NCBI RefSeq assembly: GCF_900114325.1
Contig: NZ_FOSR01000001.1
Coordinates: forward strand, 265,693 to 329,692
Reading direction: 5' to 3'
From: Rhodanobacter glycinis
GTDB taxonomy: Bacteria; Pseudomonadota; Gammaproteobacteria; Xanthomonadales; Rhodanobacteraceae
DNA: 64,000 nt
Shown: positions 24,825 through 36,069 of the stretch, one piece after another
How the letters are laid out: each line of letters opens with the position of its first letter
Position numbering within the stretch: the stretch's first letter is position 1
Made by a program: the position numbers and the translations under genes
Notes under the pieces: model-generated
The model's database searches: none
Seen by the model: only the letters and a program-made list of their open reading frames with translations
Told to the model about the DNA's origin: nothing

Positions 24825-25760
24825 GTGTCGACCGTAACCGTGCCCGAGCTGTCCGCGCAGACCCGCCTGCTGGTGGTGGCGCCACATCCCGATGACGAAA
24901 CATTGGCCACGGGAGTGCTGATCCAGCAGGTGATGGCGGCCGGTGGCCAGGTGCGGATCGTGCTGCTTACCGACGGCGACGCGAACCCCTGGCCGCAGCG
25001 CTGGCTGGAGCGGCGCTGGCGGATCGGTGCCGTTGACCGGCAGCGCTGGGGGCGTCGTCGACGTATCGAGGTTCATCGTGCGCTGGATCGCCTGGGCGTG
25101 CCGTCGACCAGACTGTTGCCGCTGGGCTGGCCCGACATGGGTCTGCTGGCGCGACTGCGGGACGACACGATCATCACATTGGATGCCCTGACCGCCGCCA
25201 TCGACGCTTTTGCCCCCACCCTGGTGGCGCTGCCGGCATTGGGTGACCGCCATCCGGACCACGGCGCGGCGCACGTGATGTGCCGATTGGCGTTGGCCCG
25301 TCGCGTGGATTCCGTCGCGTGGCTGGCCTATCCGGTCCATGGCAGCCATGAGGACGGGCTGGCCATGGCCGTGGAAGAGGGCTCGCCGGCACAGCGGCAG
25401 CGCAAGCTTTCCGCTTTGACCGAGCATGCGACCCAGATGGCGTTGAGCGGCAGGCGCATGCGCGGCCTTGCCGCCCGTCCGGAGCGTTATGTTCCAGCGG
25501 AAGGGCCGGAGGTTTCGGGCACGGGTCGGCTGCCGTGGCAGCCGCCGACGGTGCTGCATCCTTTCCTGCGCCTGCTGGTGGCGGGGCCGGCTGGCGTCTC
25601 GGATCGGCCGTGGCGGCAATGGCCGATGACACGCGGGGCGGACGGCAGCTATCGGCTCGACATGAGTGCTGTTGCATCGAGTGGTCCGTGCTTCGCCAGG
25701 CTTCACCTGGACTGGCCTTCGCCGTGGATCTTCGACCATTGGGGCTGGTGCCGGCTGTGA
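24825..25760 (+). CDS. PIG-L (LmbE-like) family deacetylase
   Basis: About 311 aa. The N-terminal PIG-L domain has APHPDDETLATG (H21, D23, D24) and the distal HPDHGAAH, the zinc-binding motifs of N-acetylglucosaminide deacetylases. About 90 further residues follow the minimal domain, with PTVLHPFLRLL and a Trp-rich C-terminus. The substrate is unknown; relatives act on sugar N-acetyl groups. The GTG at 24825 is the likely start, 16 nt after holB; another GTG follows at 24840. It separates holB from pilZ, which are usually neighbours in Xanthomonas as I recall it. Confidence 0.78.
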   Translation: MSTVTVPELSAQTRLLVVAPHPDDETLATGVLIQQVMAAGGQVRIVLLTDGDANPWPQRWLERRWRIGAVDRQRWGRRRRIEVHRALDRLGVPSTRLLPLGWPDMGLLARLRDDTIITLDALTAAIDAFAPTLVALPALGDRHPDHGAAHVMCRLALARRVDSVAWLAYPVHGSHEDGLAMAVEEGSPAQRQRKLSALTEHATQMALSGRRMRGLAARPERYVPAEGPEVSGTGRLPWQPPTVLHPFLRLLVAGPAGVSDRPWRQWPMTRGADGSYRLDMSAVASSGPCFARLHLDWPSPWIFDHWGWCRL

Positions 25761-25858
25761 GCGGCAGTTCGCACTGCGGTGAATGCGGCTTTGCGCGGCA
25801 TGCCGGTGCTCGCTAGGATGCTGACACGCCATCCGGCGCAAGCACGACAGGAACAGGC

Positions 25859-26212
25859 ATGAATCCGGCCGCGGCCCGCCAGGGCATCATCTCGCTGAAG
25901 TTCAAGGATACCGCCGCGCTGTACGGCTCCTACATGTCGTTCCTGAAACAGGGCGGTCTGTTCGCGCCCACCGCGCAGTCGTACACGCTGGGTGACGAAG
26001 TCGTGCTGCTGGTCAACCTGATCGACGCCGGTGAACGTTTGTCGGTGGCCGGCAAGGTGGTGTGGATCACCCCATTGGGTGCGCAGGGCAATCGCACTGC
26101 AGGCATCGGCATCCAGTTCAACGAATCGCCCGATGGCGAGGCGGCGCGCAGCCGCATCGAGGCACTGCTGGCTGGCATTCTTGGCGCCGAACGCCCCACG
26201 CTCACCATGTAA
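25859..26212 (+). CDS. pilZ: Type IV pilus biogenesis protein PilZ
   Basis: 117-aa single PilZ domain protein. The start NPAAARQGIISLKFKDTAALYGSYMSFLKQGG and the IPLGAQGNRTAGIGIQF-like segment (ITPLGAQGNRTAGIGIQF here) match the Xanthomonas/Pseudomonas PilZ subtype needed for type IV pili. The RxxxR and D/NxSxxG motifs that bind cyclic di-GMP are not present, so it is probably a non-binding form acting through protein partners (PilB and FimX in Xanthomonas). It closes the fab-pab-tmk-holB unit. Confidence 0.88.
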   Translation: MNPAAARQGIISLKFKDTAALYGSYMSFLKQGGLFAPTAQSYTLGDEVVLLVNLIDAGERLSVAGKVVWITPLGAQGNRTAGIGIQFNESPDGEAARSRIEALLAGILGAERPTLTM

Positions 26213-26269
26213 TTCGCGACACCCGGCATGATTCGTGCGTGATTGTCGCGTCTTGGTGGCAGTCAAGGC

Positions 26270-26300
26270 TTGTCGTGTTACCTATTTGCACTGGTACAAT
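26270..26300 (+). promoter_or_regulatory. Possible nuoA promoter
   Basis: TACAAT at 26295-26300 is a good -10 box; TTGTCG at 26270-26275 is a -35 candidate with a long 19-bp spacer. It would give a leader of about 140 nt. The 236-bp gap holds no other gene. Confidence 0.35.
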
Positions 26301-26448
26301 GGCGAGATTCCCGAGCTTGTATCGTGGAAATTCGGATGTCCACGCCACGTCATGTGGATGATTCTGGCCGCAAGGCCTGTCCCGAGGTTCCAGACCGTTT
26401 CCCCCGACGGTCACTGATGCGCCATGCGGCGCGGAGGTAAGTTTCATC

Positions 26449-26795
26449 GTGCTTGCCGAATATTGGCCTGTCCTGCTGTTCATCCTTGTCGCCATCGGCC
26501 TTGGTATCGCGCTGCTGGTGATCGGCATGCTTGCCGGTCCGCGTCGTCCCGAATCGGAAAAACTTGCGCCTTATGAATGCGGTTTCGAAGCATTCGAAGA
26601 TGCGCGCATGCGTTTCGATGTGCGCTATTACCTGCTGGCGATCCTCTTCATTATCTTCGACCTGGAAATTGCATTCCTGTTTCCGTGGGCGGTGGTATTC
26701 AAGCAGATCGGCCTTGTCGCCCTGATCGAGATGGCATTGTTCCTGCTGCTGCTGGTGATCGGCTTCGCTTACGTGTGGAAGAAGGGAGCGCTCGA

Positions 26796-26805
<10 letters not shown>
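26449..26805 (+). CDS. nuoA: NADH-quinone oxidoreductase subunit A
   Basis: 118-aa membrane subunit of complex I with three transmembrane helices. The conserved loop [24 protein letters not shown] includes the Cys and acidic residues at the junction of the two arms. The GTG at 26449 is the start, following AGGTAAG. First gene of the 14-gene nuo operon; it overlaps nuoB by 10 nt. Confidence 0.95.
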
Positions 26806-27353
<548 letters not shown>

Positions 27354-27363
27354 AGGCGCCGTC

Positions 27364-28095
27364 ATGACCGACCTGCAATCGTCCTCGCTGGCCGAGCGCC
27401 TTGCCGCGCGATTCGGCGATACGCTGAAAATCAGCACCGCCCGCAATGAAACCACCGCCGAACTGGCTGCCGCCGACCTGCTTGCGGTGGCCTCCGCGCT
27501 GCATGACGAACCCGGCTTCAGCTTCGGCGAGCTGGTGGATCTGTGCGGCGTCGACTACCTCGGCTACGGCCAGACCGAATGGGATACCCAGACCGTTACC
27601 GGTACGGGTTTCTCGCGCGGCGTGGAAGGCGAGGCCATGGGGCGCTTCCAGTGGAGCGATCGCCCGCGCAATGTCGACCAGCCGCGCCGTTTCGCCTCGG
27701 TGATCCACCTGCTTTCCGTCGAGCACAACCAGCGCCTGCGCCTGCGTGTGTTTTGCGAAGACGATTCGCTGCCGATGCTGCCGTCGGTGAGCGGCATCTG
27801 GCCGGGCGTCAACTGGTTCGAGCGCGAGGCGTTCGACCTGTACGGCATCATTTACGACGGTCATCCGGACTTGCGCCGCATCCTTACCGATTACGGTTTC
27901 GTCGGGCATCCGTTCCGCAAGGACTTCCCGTTGATCGGCAATGTCGAAGTGCGCTACGACCCCGATCAGAAGCGCGTGATCTACGAACCGGTGACCTCGG
28001 TGGAACCGCGCGTGCTGGTGCCGCGCACGATCCGCGATGACGCTGACCTTTTGCAGGCCAAGGCCGAAGCCGCCGACCACTGGCGGGAGAATTGA
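27364..28095 (+). CDS. nuoC: NADH-quinone oxidoreductase subunit C
   Basis: 243-aa 30-kDa subunit. The [10 protein letters not shown] segment and the C-terminal signature [37 protein letters not shown] are diagnostic. It is a separate protein from NuoD, unlike the NuoCD fusion of E. coli. It packs against NuoD and NuoB at the quinone site. nuoD starts right after the stop. Confidence 0.96.
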   Translation: MTDLQSSSLAERLAARFGDTLKISTARNETTAELAAADLLAVASALHDEPGFSFGELVDLCGVDYLGYGQTEWDTQTVTGTGFSRGVEGEAMGRFQWSDRPRNVDQPRRFASVIHLLSVEHNQRLRLRVFCEDDSLPMLPSVSGIWPGVNWFEREAFDLYGIIYDGHPDLRRILTDYGFVGHPFRKDFPLIGNVEVRYDPDQKRVIYEPVTSVEPRVLVPRTIRDDADLLQAKAEAADHWREN

Positions 28096-28096
28096 G

Positions 28097-29353
28097 ATGG
28101 CCCAGGAAATTCGCAATTACACGATGAACTTCGGTCCGCAGCATCCTGCTGCGCACGGCGTGCTACGCCTGATCATGGAGATGGACGGCGAAACCATCGT
28201 CCGCGCCGATCCGCACGTGGGCCTGCTCCATCGCGGTACGGAAAAGCTGGCCGAGTCCAAGCCGTTCAACCAGTCGATCGGCTACATGGATCGCCTCGAC
28301 TACGTGTCGATGATGTGCAACGAACACGCCTACGTGAAGGCGATCGAGAACCTGCTGGGGATCGAGGCGCCGGAACGCGCGCAGTACATCCGCACCATGT
28401 TCGACGAAATCACCCGCATCCTGAATCATCTGATGTGGTTGGGCTCGAACGCGCTCGACCTGGGCGCGATGGCGGTGTTCCTGTACGCCTTCCGCGAGCG
28501 CGAAGAGCTGATGGACTGCTACGAAGCGGTCTCCGGCGCGCGCATGCACGCCACTTACTATCGCCCCGGCGGCGTGTACCGCGACCTGCCGGCGCAGATG
28601 CCGCAGTATCGCGAGTCGCCCTGGCACAAGGGCAAGGATCTCAAGCGGCTGAACCAGTGGCGCGAAGGTTCCATGCTCGACTTCCTCGACGCCTTCACCG
28701 CGGATTTCCCGACCAAGGTGGACGAGTACGAAGAACTGCTCACCACCAATCGCATCTGGAAACAGCGCACCGTGGGCATCGGCGTGGTCTCGCCCGAGCA
28801 TGCCCAGGCATGGGGCATGACCGGCGCCATGTTACGTGGCTCCGGCGTCGCCTGGGATCTGCGCAAGAAGCAGCCGTACGCGAAGTACGCCGAGATGGAT
28901 TTCGACATCCCGGTCGGCGTCAACGGCGATTGCTATGACCGCTACCTGGTGCGCGTCGAAGAAATGCGCCAGTCCAACCGCATCATCAAGCAGTGCGTGC
29001 AATGGCTGCGTGCCAACCCCGGCCCGGTGATGGTGGAGAACTACAAGGTTGCGCCGCCCAAGCGCGAAGAGATGAAGGAGAGCATGGAAGCGCTCATCCA
29101 TCATTTCAAACTGTTCACCGAAGGCTACGGCGTGCCCGCGGGCGAGACCTATGCCGCGGTCGAGGCGCCGAAGGGCGAGTTCGGCTGCTACCTCGTTTCG
29201 GACGGCGCCAACAAGCCATTCCGCGTGCATTTGCGCGCACCGGGCTTTGCCCATCTGTCGTCGATCGACACCATCGTGCGTGGCCACCTGCTGGCCGACG
29301 TGGTGGCCATGATCGGCACCTATGACCTCGTGTTCGGCGAAGTCGATCGCTGA
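28097..29353 (+). CDS. nuoD: NADH-quinone oxidoreductase subunit D
   Basis: 418-aa 49-kDa subunit that forms the quinone pocket with NuoB. The N-terminal [14 protein letters not shown] carries the conserved quinone-contacting His, and the C-terminal [30 protein letters not shown] is the family end with the buried Asp. Hydrogenase-like fold without nickel ligands. The ATG is 2 nt after the nuoC stop. Confidence 0.97.
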   Translation: MAQEIRNYTMNFGPQHPAAHGVLRLIMEMDGETIVRADPHVGLLHRGTEKLAESKPFNQSIGYMDRLDYVSMMCNEHAYVKAIENLLGIEAPERAQYIRTMFDEITRILNHLMWLGSNALDLGAMAVFLYAFREREELMDCYEAVSGARMHATYYRPGGVYRDLPAQMPQYRESPWHKGKDLKRLNQWREGSMLDFLDAFTADFPTKVDEYEELLTTNRIWKQRTVGIGVVSPEHAQAWGMTGAMLRGSGVAWDLRKKQPYAKYAEMDFDIPVGVNGDCYDRYLVRVEEMRQSNRIIKQCVQWLRANPGPVMVENYKVAPPKREEMKESMEALIHHFKLFTEGYGVPAGETYAAVEAPKGEFGCYLVSDGANKPFRVHLRAPGFAHLSSIDTIVRGHLLADVVAMIGTYDLVFGEVDR

Positions 29354-29375
29354 GCCGGCACGACGGAGATATCCC

Positions 29376-29903
29376 ATGAAAGCCACCGGGCATTACGACC
29401 AGGTCAAGAACGTCGATCCGCTCGTCGTCCTGACCGACCACACGCGGCAGCACATCGATCACTGGCTGGGCAAGTTCCCGCCGGATCGCAAGCGTTCGGC
29501 CTTGATCCAGGCATTGTTTGCCGCGCAGGAACAGAACGGCGGTTTCCTCACCGACGAACTGATCACCGCCGTGGCGAAGTACCTCGACCTGCCTTCGGTG
29601 TGGGCCTATGAGGTCGCCAGCTTCTACTCGATGCTGGAGACCAAGCCGGTCGGTCGCAACAACGTGGCGATCTGCACCAACATCTCGTGCTGGCTCAATG
29701 GCGCCGAGGACCTGGTGAAGCATTGCGAGAAGAAGCTGGGCATCAAGCTCGGCGAAAGCACCCCGGACGGCCGCATCTACCTCAAGCGGGAAGAAGAGTG
29801 CATCGCTGCGTGCGTGTACGCGCCGGCGATGACGGTCAACGGTCATTACCACGAGCGGCTCACCACCGAGAAGCTCGATGCGATCCTGGACGGGCTGGAG
29901 TAA
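29376..29903 (+). CDS. nuoE: NADH-quinone oxidoreductase subunit E
   Basis: 175-aa 24-kDa subunit with a thioredoxin-like [2Fe-2S] domain. Ligands are C100 and C105 (CTNISC) and C142 and C146 (CIAAC), matching cluster N1a. The N-terminal helical part contains [20 protein letters not shown]. It forms the NADH-input module with NuoF and NuoG. Confidence 0.96.
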   Translation: MKATGHYDQVKNVDPLVVLTDHTRQHIDHWLGKFPPDRKRSALIQALFAAQEQNGGFLTDELITAVAKYLDLPSVWAYEVASFYSMLETKPVGRNNVAICTNISCWLNGAEDLVKHCEKKLGIKLGESTPDGRIYLKREEECIAACVYAPAMTVNGHYHERLTTEKLDAILDGLE

Positions 29904-29908
29904 GAACG

Positions 29909-31249
29909 ATGGCGAGCACCACCGGTCCGGTCGGACCCGCACCCCAGGACCATCAGGTCGTCTACACCACGCTGCATTTCGACAAGCCGTGGGCGATGGA
30001 CAGCTATGTCCAGATGGACGGCTACAAGGCGTGGAAGAAGATTCTCGCCGAGAAGCCCGATCCGGCGGGTCTGGTCGAGGAAATCAAGAAGTCCAGTCTG
30101 CGCGGCCGCGGCGGCGCAGGCTTTCCCACCGGTCTGAAGTGGTCGTTCATGCCCAAGGGCGACATGCAGAAGTACATCCTCTGCAACTCGGACGAATCGG
30201 AACCCGGCACCGCGAAAGATCGCGACATCCTGCGCTACAACCCGCATGCAGTGATCGAAGGCCTTGCCATCGCCTGCTATTGCACCGGCTCCACCGTGGC
30301 CTACAACTACTTGCGCGGCGAGTTCCACCACGAGCCGTTCGAGCATTTCGAGGAAGCGCTGGCCGAGGCTTATGCCGCCGGCCTGCTGGGCAAGAACGTG
30401 CAGGGCAGCGGCATCGATGTGGACATCTACGGCGCACTGGGCGCCGGTGCCTACATCTGCGGTGAGGAAACCGCGCTGATGGAGTCGCTGGAAGGCAAGA
30501 AGGGTCAGCCGCGCTTCAAGCCGCCGTTCCCGGCCAACTTCGGCCTGTACGGCAAGCCGACCACGATCAACAACACCGAGACCTATGCCTCGGTACCCGC
30601 GATCCTGCGCCATGGCGCCGACTGGTTCCTGAATCTCGGCAAGCCCAACAACGGTGGCCCGAAGATCTTCTCGGTCTCCGGCCACGTGGCCAAGCCGGGC
30701 AACTTCGAGATCCGTCTCGGCACGCCGTTCTCCGAGCTGCTGGAAATGGCCGGTGGCGTGCGCAACGGACACAAGCTGAAGGCGGTGATCCCGGGCGGTT
30801 CCTCGATGAAGGTGCTCAACGCCGAGGAAATGATGGCGGCCACCATGGATTACGACTGCCTGCAGAAGGCCGGTTCGGGCCTGGGTTCGGGGGCCGTGAT
30901 CGTGATGGACGAAACCACCTGCATGGTGCGCGCCTGTCATCGCATCGCGCGCTTCTACAAGGCCGAGTCTTGCGGTCAGTGCACGCCGTGCCGCGAAGGC
31001 ACCGGCTGGATGTACCGGGTGCTCACGCGCATCGTCGAGGGCAAGGGCACCGAGGACGACCTGCATCGCCTGAAGGCCATCGCCGGCCAGATCGAAGGCC
31101 ACACCATCTGCGCCTTCGGCGAAGCTGCGGCGTGGCCAGTACAGGGTTTCCTGGCCAAGTTCTGGAACGAATTCGAATACTACGTGCGCAACGGTCGCTC
31201 GATGACCGACGACAAGTTTGCCACCGCCACCAGTGGAGTCGCTGCATGA
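29909..31249 (+). CDS. nuoF: NADH-quinone oxidoreductase subunit F
   Basis: 446-aa NADH- and FMN-binding subunit. The glycine-rich [10 protein letters not shown] (66-75) binds [18 protein letters not shown] is the second nucleotide motif, and [12 protein letters not shown] (C355, C358, C361) plus a later Cys in HTICAFG bind cluster N3. It accepts hydride from NADH. The stop overlaps the nuoG start by 4 nt. Confidence 0.97.
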   Translation: MASTTGPVGPAPQDHQVVYTTLHFDKPWAMDSYVQMDGYKAWKKILAEKPDPAGLVEEIKKSSLRGRGGAGFPTGLKWSFMPKGDMQKYILCNSDESEPGTAKDRDILRYNPHAVIEGLAIACYCTGSTVAYNYLRGEFHHEPFEHFEEALAEAYAAGLLGKNVQGSGIDVDIYGALGAGAYICGEETALMESLEGKKGQPRFKPPFPANFGLYGKPTTINNTETYASVPAILRHGADWFLNLGKPNNGGPKIFSVSGHVAKPGNFEIRLGTPFSELLEMAGGVRNGHKLKAVIPGGSSMKVLNAEEMMAATMDYDCLQKAGSGLGSGAVIVMDETTCMVRACHRIARFYKAESCGQCTPCREGTGWMYRVLTRIVEGKGTEDDLHRLKAIAGQIEGHTICAFGEAAAWPVQGFLAKFWNEFEYYVRNGRSMTDDKFATATSGVAA

Positions 31250-33570
31250 GTGCGCAGCCCACCAGCAACGCCGCGCCCGACCTCGTCAACATCGAGATCG
31301 ACGGCAAGCCCACGCAGATCCGCAAGGGCGCGATGATCATCGAGGCGGCCGACGCCGTCGGCATCGCCATCCCGCGTTTCTGCTACCACCGCAAGTTGCC
31401 GATCGCCGCCAACTGCCGCATGTGCCTGGTCGACGTGGAGATGGGTGGTCGTCCCATGCCCAAGCCGCAGCCGGCCTGCGCCACGCCGGTGGGCGAGGGC
31501 ATGAAGGTCACCACGCGTTCGGACAAGGCGCTGAAGTTCCAGAAGGACGTGATGGAATTCCTTCTGATCAACCACCCGCTGGATTGCCCGATCTGCGATC
31601 AGGGCGGCGAGTGCGAGCTGCAGGACGTGGCACTGGGCTATGGCCGCAGCGTGTCGCGCTACACCGAGCGCAAGCGCACCATCGCCGATGAAAACATCGG
31701 GCCGCTGGTTGCCACCGAAATGACCCGTTGTATCCAGTGCACGCGCTGCATCCGCTTCACCAGCGAGATCGCCGGCACCTACGAACTGGGTGGCATGAAT
31801 CGCGGCGAGAACCTGCAGATCGGCACCTACATCGGCAAGACGGTGGAGACCGAGCTGTCCGGCAACATCATCGATGTGTGCCCGGTCGGCGCGCTGACCA
31901 ACAAGCCGTTCCAGTTCAAGGCCCGTGCATGGGAACTGATCGCCAAGCCGTCGGTCGCCTATCACGACGCATTGGGTTCCAACCTGTGGCTGCACGTGCG
32001 TCGCGGCGAAGTGCTGCGCACCGTGCCGCGCGACAACGAGCCGGTCAACGAATGCTGGCTGTCCGATCGTGACCGTTACAGCCACCAGGGCATGTACGCC
32101 GCCGATCGCCTGCATGCACCGGAAGTGAAGCGCAACGGCCAGTGGCAGGCCACGACGTGGGACGACGCTCTCGCGGTCGCCGCCGAAACATTGAAGAAGG
32201 CCCCTGGCAGCGATCTGGGCGTGCTGGTGCATCCGGCCACGACCAACGAGGAAGCGGACCTGCTGATGCGCCTGGCGCGCGGCCTGGGCAGTGCCCATGT
32301 CGACCACCGCCTGCGCCAGCTCGACTTCGCCGACAACGCCGTGGCCACGCGCTTCGAGCTGCCGGTTGCCGAGGTGAGCCAGGTGAAGGCCGCGTTGCTG
32401 GTCGGCTCCGACCTGCGCCACGAGATGCCGCTGCTCAACCACCGCCTGCATCAGGCCACCAAGGTTGGCGCGAAGGTGTTTGCGGTCAATCCGGCCGATT
32501 TCGAATTCAACTACAAGCTCGCCGCGACTTCGATCGTGCCGCCGCAGGGCATGGCCGACGCGCTGCTGGCGCTGGCCAAGGCCGCCGTGGCGGCTGGCGC
32601 GAGTGCGCCTGCCGCACTGGCCACGGCCATCGGGGCCGCACAGAGTGATCAGGGCGACAGTGATGCAATCGCTGCGCTGAAGGCTGGCAAGGCGGTGGTG
32701 ATCCTCGGCGAAGCCGCGGTCACGCATCCGCAGGCCTCCTGGCTGCGCGCCATCGCGCGTTTCATCGCCAGTGCCACCGGCGCCGGTTACAACGAGCTGC
32801 CGGTCGGTGCCAATGCACTGGGCCTGTCCCGGCTTGGCGTGGTGCCGGGCGCCGGTGGCCTCGATGCGCAGTCGATGCTGGCGCAGCCGCGCAAGGCTTA
32901 CGTGTTGTACGGGGCGGAGCCGCCGCATGATTTCGCCGATGGCGCGTTGGCGCTCAAGGCATTGGGCGCGGCGCAAGTCGTGGCCTTCAGTGCTTTTGCC
33001 AGCCCGGCGTTGCGCGAAGTGGCGGACGTGATCCTGCCGATCGCGTTGTTGCCGGAAATGGACGGCACGCTGGTGAACGTGGATGGCCTGGAGCAGGGCG
33101 TGCAAGCTGGTGCGAAAGCGCCGGGCGAGGCGCGCCCGGGCTGGAAGGTGCTGCGTGCGCTGGGCGGTTCGATGCAACTGGCCGGTTTCGAGTTCGATGA
33201 CCTCGCGGGCCTGCGTGATGGCATCACCGCTCGTGCCGTGGCTGCGGTCGACGGTCTGGCCGAGCGCAAGCCGGCTGCCGGGCTGACACGCTTGGCCACT
33301 TGGCCGATCTACCGCAGCGACGCCGTGCTGCGTCGGGCCACGGCGCTCAATGCGCATCCGCTGAATCGCGCGCCCGCCGTGCGCCTCAACGCGGATGAAG
33401 CACAGCGGCAGGGGCTCGCCGAGGGCGTGCAGGTGCGCATTGCCGATTCGACGCTGCCGGTGGTCGTCGACCGCACGGTGCCTGATGGCGCCGTCTGGAT
33501 CGAGGCCGCGCAGGACATCACCGCCACGCTGCCGCCTTACGGCGCAGCCATTACCTTGAGCAAGGTGTAA
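31246..33570 (+). CDS. nuoG: NADH-quinone oxidoreductase subunit G
   Basis: 774-aa 75-kDa subunit. The N-terminus holds a [2Fe-2S] cluster (C46, C57, C60, C78), the His-ligated N5 site (H110, C114, C117, C123) and N4 (C162, C165, C168, C212). A large molybdopterin-oxidoreductase-like domain without cofactor follows and is rich in Ala. No extra CxxCxxxC motif for cluster N7 is visible in the 220-270 region. Coupled to nuoF by ATGA. Confidence 0.95.
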   Translation: MSAQPTSNAAPDLVNIEIDGKPTQIRKGAMIIEAADAVGIAIPRFCYHRKLPIAANCRMCLVDVEMGGRPMPKPQPACATPVGEGMKVTTRSDKALKFQKDVMEFLLINHPLDCPICDQGGECELQDVALGYGRSVSRYTERKRTIADENIGPLVATEMTRCIQCTRCIRFTSEIAGTYELGGMNRGENLQIGTYIGKTVETELSGNIIDVCPVGALTNKPFQFKARAWELIAKPSVAYHDALGSNLWLHVRRGEVLRTVPRDNEPVNECWLSDRDRYSHQGMYAADRLHAPEVKRNGQWQATTWDDALAVAAETLKKAPGSDLGVLVHPATTNEEADLLMRLARGLGSAHVDHRLRQLDFADNAVATRFELPVAEVSQVKAALLVGSDLRHEMPLLNHRLHQATKVGAKVFAVNPADFEFNYKLAATSIVPPQGMADALLALAKAAVAAGASAPAALATAIGAAQSDQGDSDAIAALKAGKAVVILGEAAVTHPQASWLRAIARFIASATGAGYNELPVGANALGLSRLGVVPGAGGLDAQSMLAQPRKAYVLYGAEPPHDFADGALALKALGAAQVVAFSAFASPALREVADVILPIALLPEMDGTLVNVDGLEQGVQAGAKAPGEARPGWKVLRALGGSMQLAGFEFDDLAGLRDGITARAVAAVDGLAERKPAAGLTRLATWPIYRSDAVLRRATALNAHPLNRAPAVRLNADEAQRQGLAEGVQVRIADSTLPVVVDRTVPDGAVWIEAAQDITATLPPYGAAITLSKV

Positions 33571-33575
33571 GGCAC

Positions 33576-34592
33576 ATGGGCGAACAGATCCTCAACCAGC
33601 TCATCTGGCCGGTCATCTACATCCTGTGCATCACCATTCCGGTGATTCTCGCGGTGGCGATGTTCGTCTACTGGGAGCGCAAGGTCATCGGCTGGATGCA
33701 CGTGCGCATGGGGCCGAACAAGATCGGTCCGCTGGGCCTGCTGCAGGCCTTTGCCGACGTGGTCAAGCTGCTGATCAAGGAAGTGATTCTTCCGACCAAT
33801 GCGAACAAGTTCCTGTACTACCTCGCGCCGATGCTGGCGCTGGTGCCGGCACTCGCTGCCTGGGCGGTGATTCCGTTCAACGACAAGCTGGTGCTCTCCA
33901 ACGCCAATGCAGGCCTGTTGTACCTGCTGGCGATGACCTCGCTAGGCGTGTACGGCATCATCCTGGCCGGCTGGGCGTCGAACTCGCGTTATGCGCTGCT
34001 CGGTGCCATGCGTTCGGCGGCGCAGGTGATCTCCTACGAACTGGCCATGGGCTTGTGCCTGGTGTGCGTGCTGGTGCTGGCCGGTTCGCTGAACCTCACC
34101 GACATCGTGCATGCGCAGGCCGGTTCGAAGGGCATCCTCGACTGGTTCTGGCTGCCGCTGTTGCCGGTGTTCGTGGTCTATTTCATCTCCGGCGTGGCCG
34201 AGACGAACCGCGCCCCGTTCGACGTGGCGGAGGGTGAGTCGGAAATCGTCGCGGGCTTCCACGTGGAGTATTCCGGTTCGGCGTTCGCGATCTTCTTCCT
34301 GGCCGAATACGCCAACATGATCCTGGTGAGCTTTCTTGCCTCGATCCTGTTCCTCGGCGGCTGGCTGAGCCCGTTCCCGGTGACCTGGGGCTTCATTGGC
34401 CATGCCAGCTTCTTTTGGCTGTTCATCAAGGCCTTCATGTTCGCCTTCATGTTCCTGTGGTTCCGCGCCACGTTCCCCCGCTATCGCTATGACCAGATCA
34501 TGCGGCTGGGCTGGAAGGTATTCATTCCCATCGCCATCGTCTGGGTGCTGGTGGCCGGCTGCATGAAGTTCTACGGCATCGCGGGGGCCTGA
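33576..34592 (+). CDS. nuoH: NADH-quinone oxidoreductase subunit H
   Basis: 338-aa membrane subunit linking the quinone cavity to the membrane arm; the family has eight helices. Signature segments include [23 protein letters not shown] and [25 protein letters not shown], whose acidic residues form the quinone-side channel. Starts 5 nt after nuoG. Confidence 0.97.
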   Translation: MGEQILNQLIWPVIYILCITIPVILAVAMFVYWERKVIGWMHVRMGPNKIGPLGLLQAFADVVKLLIKEVILPTNANKFLYYLAPMLALVPALAAWAVIPFNDKLVLSNANAGLLYLLAMTSLGVYGIILAGWASNSRYALLGAMRSAAQVISYELAMGLCLVCVLVLAGSLNLTDIVHAQAGSKGILDWFWLPLLPVFVVYFISGVAETNRAPFDVAEGESEIVAGFHVEYSGSAFAIFFLAEYANMILVSFLASILFLGGWLSPFPVTWGFIGHASFFWLFIKAFMFAFMFLWFRATFPRYRYDQIMRLGWKVFIPIAIVWVLVAGCMKFYGIAGA

Positions 34593-34600
34593 GAAATCCG

Positions 34601-35092
34601 ATGAAACGCATATTCAACTATTTCAACAGCCTGCTGCTGGCCGAGCTGTTCAAGGGCATGGCGCTGACCATGCGCTACATGTTCAGCCCGAAGTACACGA
34701 TGCGCTACCCGATGGAGCACATCCCCAAGTCGAACCGTTTCCGCGGCCTGCATGCGTTGCGCCGCTACGCGAATGGCGAGGAGCGCTGCATCGCGTGCAA
34801 GTTGTGCGAGGCGGTGTGCCCGGCGCTGGCGATCACCATCGACTCCGCGCCGCGCGAAAGCGATGGCCAGCGTCGTACCACGCGTTATGACATCGATCTG
34901 TTCAAGTGCATCTTCTGTGGCTTCTGCGAAGAAAGCTGCCCGGTGGACTCGATCGTCGAAACCAGCATCCACGAGTACCACTTCGAGCATCGTGGTGAGA
35001 ACGTGGTGACCAAGCCGCAGTTGCTCGCCATTGGCGACCGCTTCGAGGCCGACATTGCTGCAGCCCGCGCTCAAGACGCGGCGTATCGCTGA
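34601..35092 (+). CDS. nuoI: NADH-quinone oxidoreductase subunit I
   Basis: 163-aa ferredoxin-like subunit with two [4Fe-4S] sites: C63, C66, C69, C73 ([12 protein letters not shown]) and C103, C106, C109, C113 ([12 protein letters not shown]), binding N6a and N6b. An N-terminal amphipathic segment holds it against the membrane arm. Confidence 0.97.
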   Translation: MKRIFNYFNSLLLAELFKGMALTMRYMFSPKYTMRYPMEHIPKSNRFRGLHALRRYANGEERCIACKLCEAVCPALAITIDSAPRESDGQRRTTRYDIDLFKCIFCGFCEESCPVDSIVETSIHEYHFEHRGENVVTKPQLLAIGDRFEADIAAARAQDAAYR

Positions 35093-35103
35093 GGCAGGGC
35101 ATC

Positions 35104-35763
35104 ATGATCAATCTTCAAGTATTCGAGCTGGTCTGTTTTTACGCCTTTGCCGTGATCACGGTGGGTGCCGCGTTGGCGGTGATCACGCTGCGCAACACGG
35201 TGCACGCCGTGCTTGCGCTGGTGCTCACTTTCTTCAGCACCGCCTGCATCTGGATGCTGGCCGAGGCGGAGTTCCTGGCCATCGCGCTGATCGTGGTCTA
35301 CGTGGGCGCGGTGATGGTGCTGTTCCTGTTCGTGGTGATGATGCTGGACATCGACCAGGAAAAACTGCGCGAGGGCTTCGTGAAGTTCCTGCCGGTGGGC
35401 CTGATCGTGGCCGTGGTGATGCTGGTGGAAATGCTGGCGCTGATCGGCGTGCGTGCCATGCATGCGCAAGCGATGGGCGTGAATCCGGCCACGGCGGCGG
35501 GGCAGTCCAACACGGCCTGGCTGGGCACCGCGCTGTACACGAATTACCTGCTGCCGTTCGAGATCGCCGCATTGATCCTGACGGTGGGTGTGGTGGTCGC
35601 GGTCGCGTTGACCCTGCGCCAGCGTCACAGTGCCAAGTACCAGATGGCCAGCGAGCAGGTCAGCGTGAATCCGCGCGACCGCATCCGCATCGTGAAGATG
35701 GACGCCGTGCGTCCCGTCGAACCGGTGGTTGCTGCAGCCCCGGAACAGGAGTCCAAGCCATGA
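35104..35763 (+). CDS. nuoJ: NADH-quinone oxidoreductase subunit J
   Basis: 219-aa membrane subunit with five predicted helices; the third contains the [18 protein letters not shown] segment with the conserved kink. A polar C-terminal tail of about 40 residues (from RQRHSAKYQ) is longer than in E. coli NuoJ (184 aa). Its stop overlaps the nuoK ATG by 4 nt. Confidence 0.95.
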   Translation: MINLQVFELVCFYAFAVITVGAALAVITLRNTVHAVLALVLTFFSTACIWMLAEAEFLAIALIVVYVGAVMVLFLFVVMMLDIDQEKLREGFVKFLPVGLIVAVVMLVEMLALIGVRAMHAQAMGVNPATAAGQSNTAWLGTALYTNYLLPFEIAALILTVGVVVAVALTLRQRHSAKYQMASEQVSVNPRDRIRIVKMDAVRPVEPVVAAAPEQESKP

Positions 35764-36065
35764 TTACGCTTTCGCACTTCATCGTGCTCGGTGCGATTCT
35801 GTTCTGCATCGCCGTCGCGGGCCTGTTCATCAACCGCAAGAACGTGATCGTGCTGCTGATGGCGATCGAGCTGATGCTGCTGGCGGTGAACATCAACTTC
35901 GTCGCGTTCTCCCGCTTCAACCACGATGTGGCCGGGCAGGTGTTCGTGTTCTTCATTCTCACCGTGGCCGCGGCGGAATCCGCGATCGGCCTGGCGATCC
36001 TGGTGCTGCTGTTCCGCAACCGCAGCACGGTCAATGTCGCCGAAATCGACAGCATGAAGGGTTGA
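35760..36065 (+). CDS. nuoK: NADH-quinone oxidoreductase subunit K
   Basis: 101-aa three-helix membrane subunit. The two conserved glutamates are in [17 protein letters not shown] and [13 protein letters not shown], part of the E-channel for proton transfer. Length is exactly typical. Coupled to nuoJ and followed after 4 nt by nuoL. Confidence 0.97.
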   Translation: MITLSHFIVLGAILFCIAVAGLFINRKNVIVLLMAIELMLLAVNINFVAFSRFNHDVAGQVFVFFILTVAAAESAIGLAILVLLFRNRSTVNVAEIDSMKG

Positions 36066-36069
36066 TCCG

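Noticed and set aside
26213-26448. Small gene before nuoA
   Set aside because: Short frames exist on both strands but lack ribosome sites and recognisable sequence; the region reads better as a promoter and leader.
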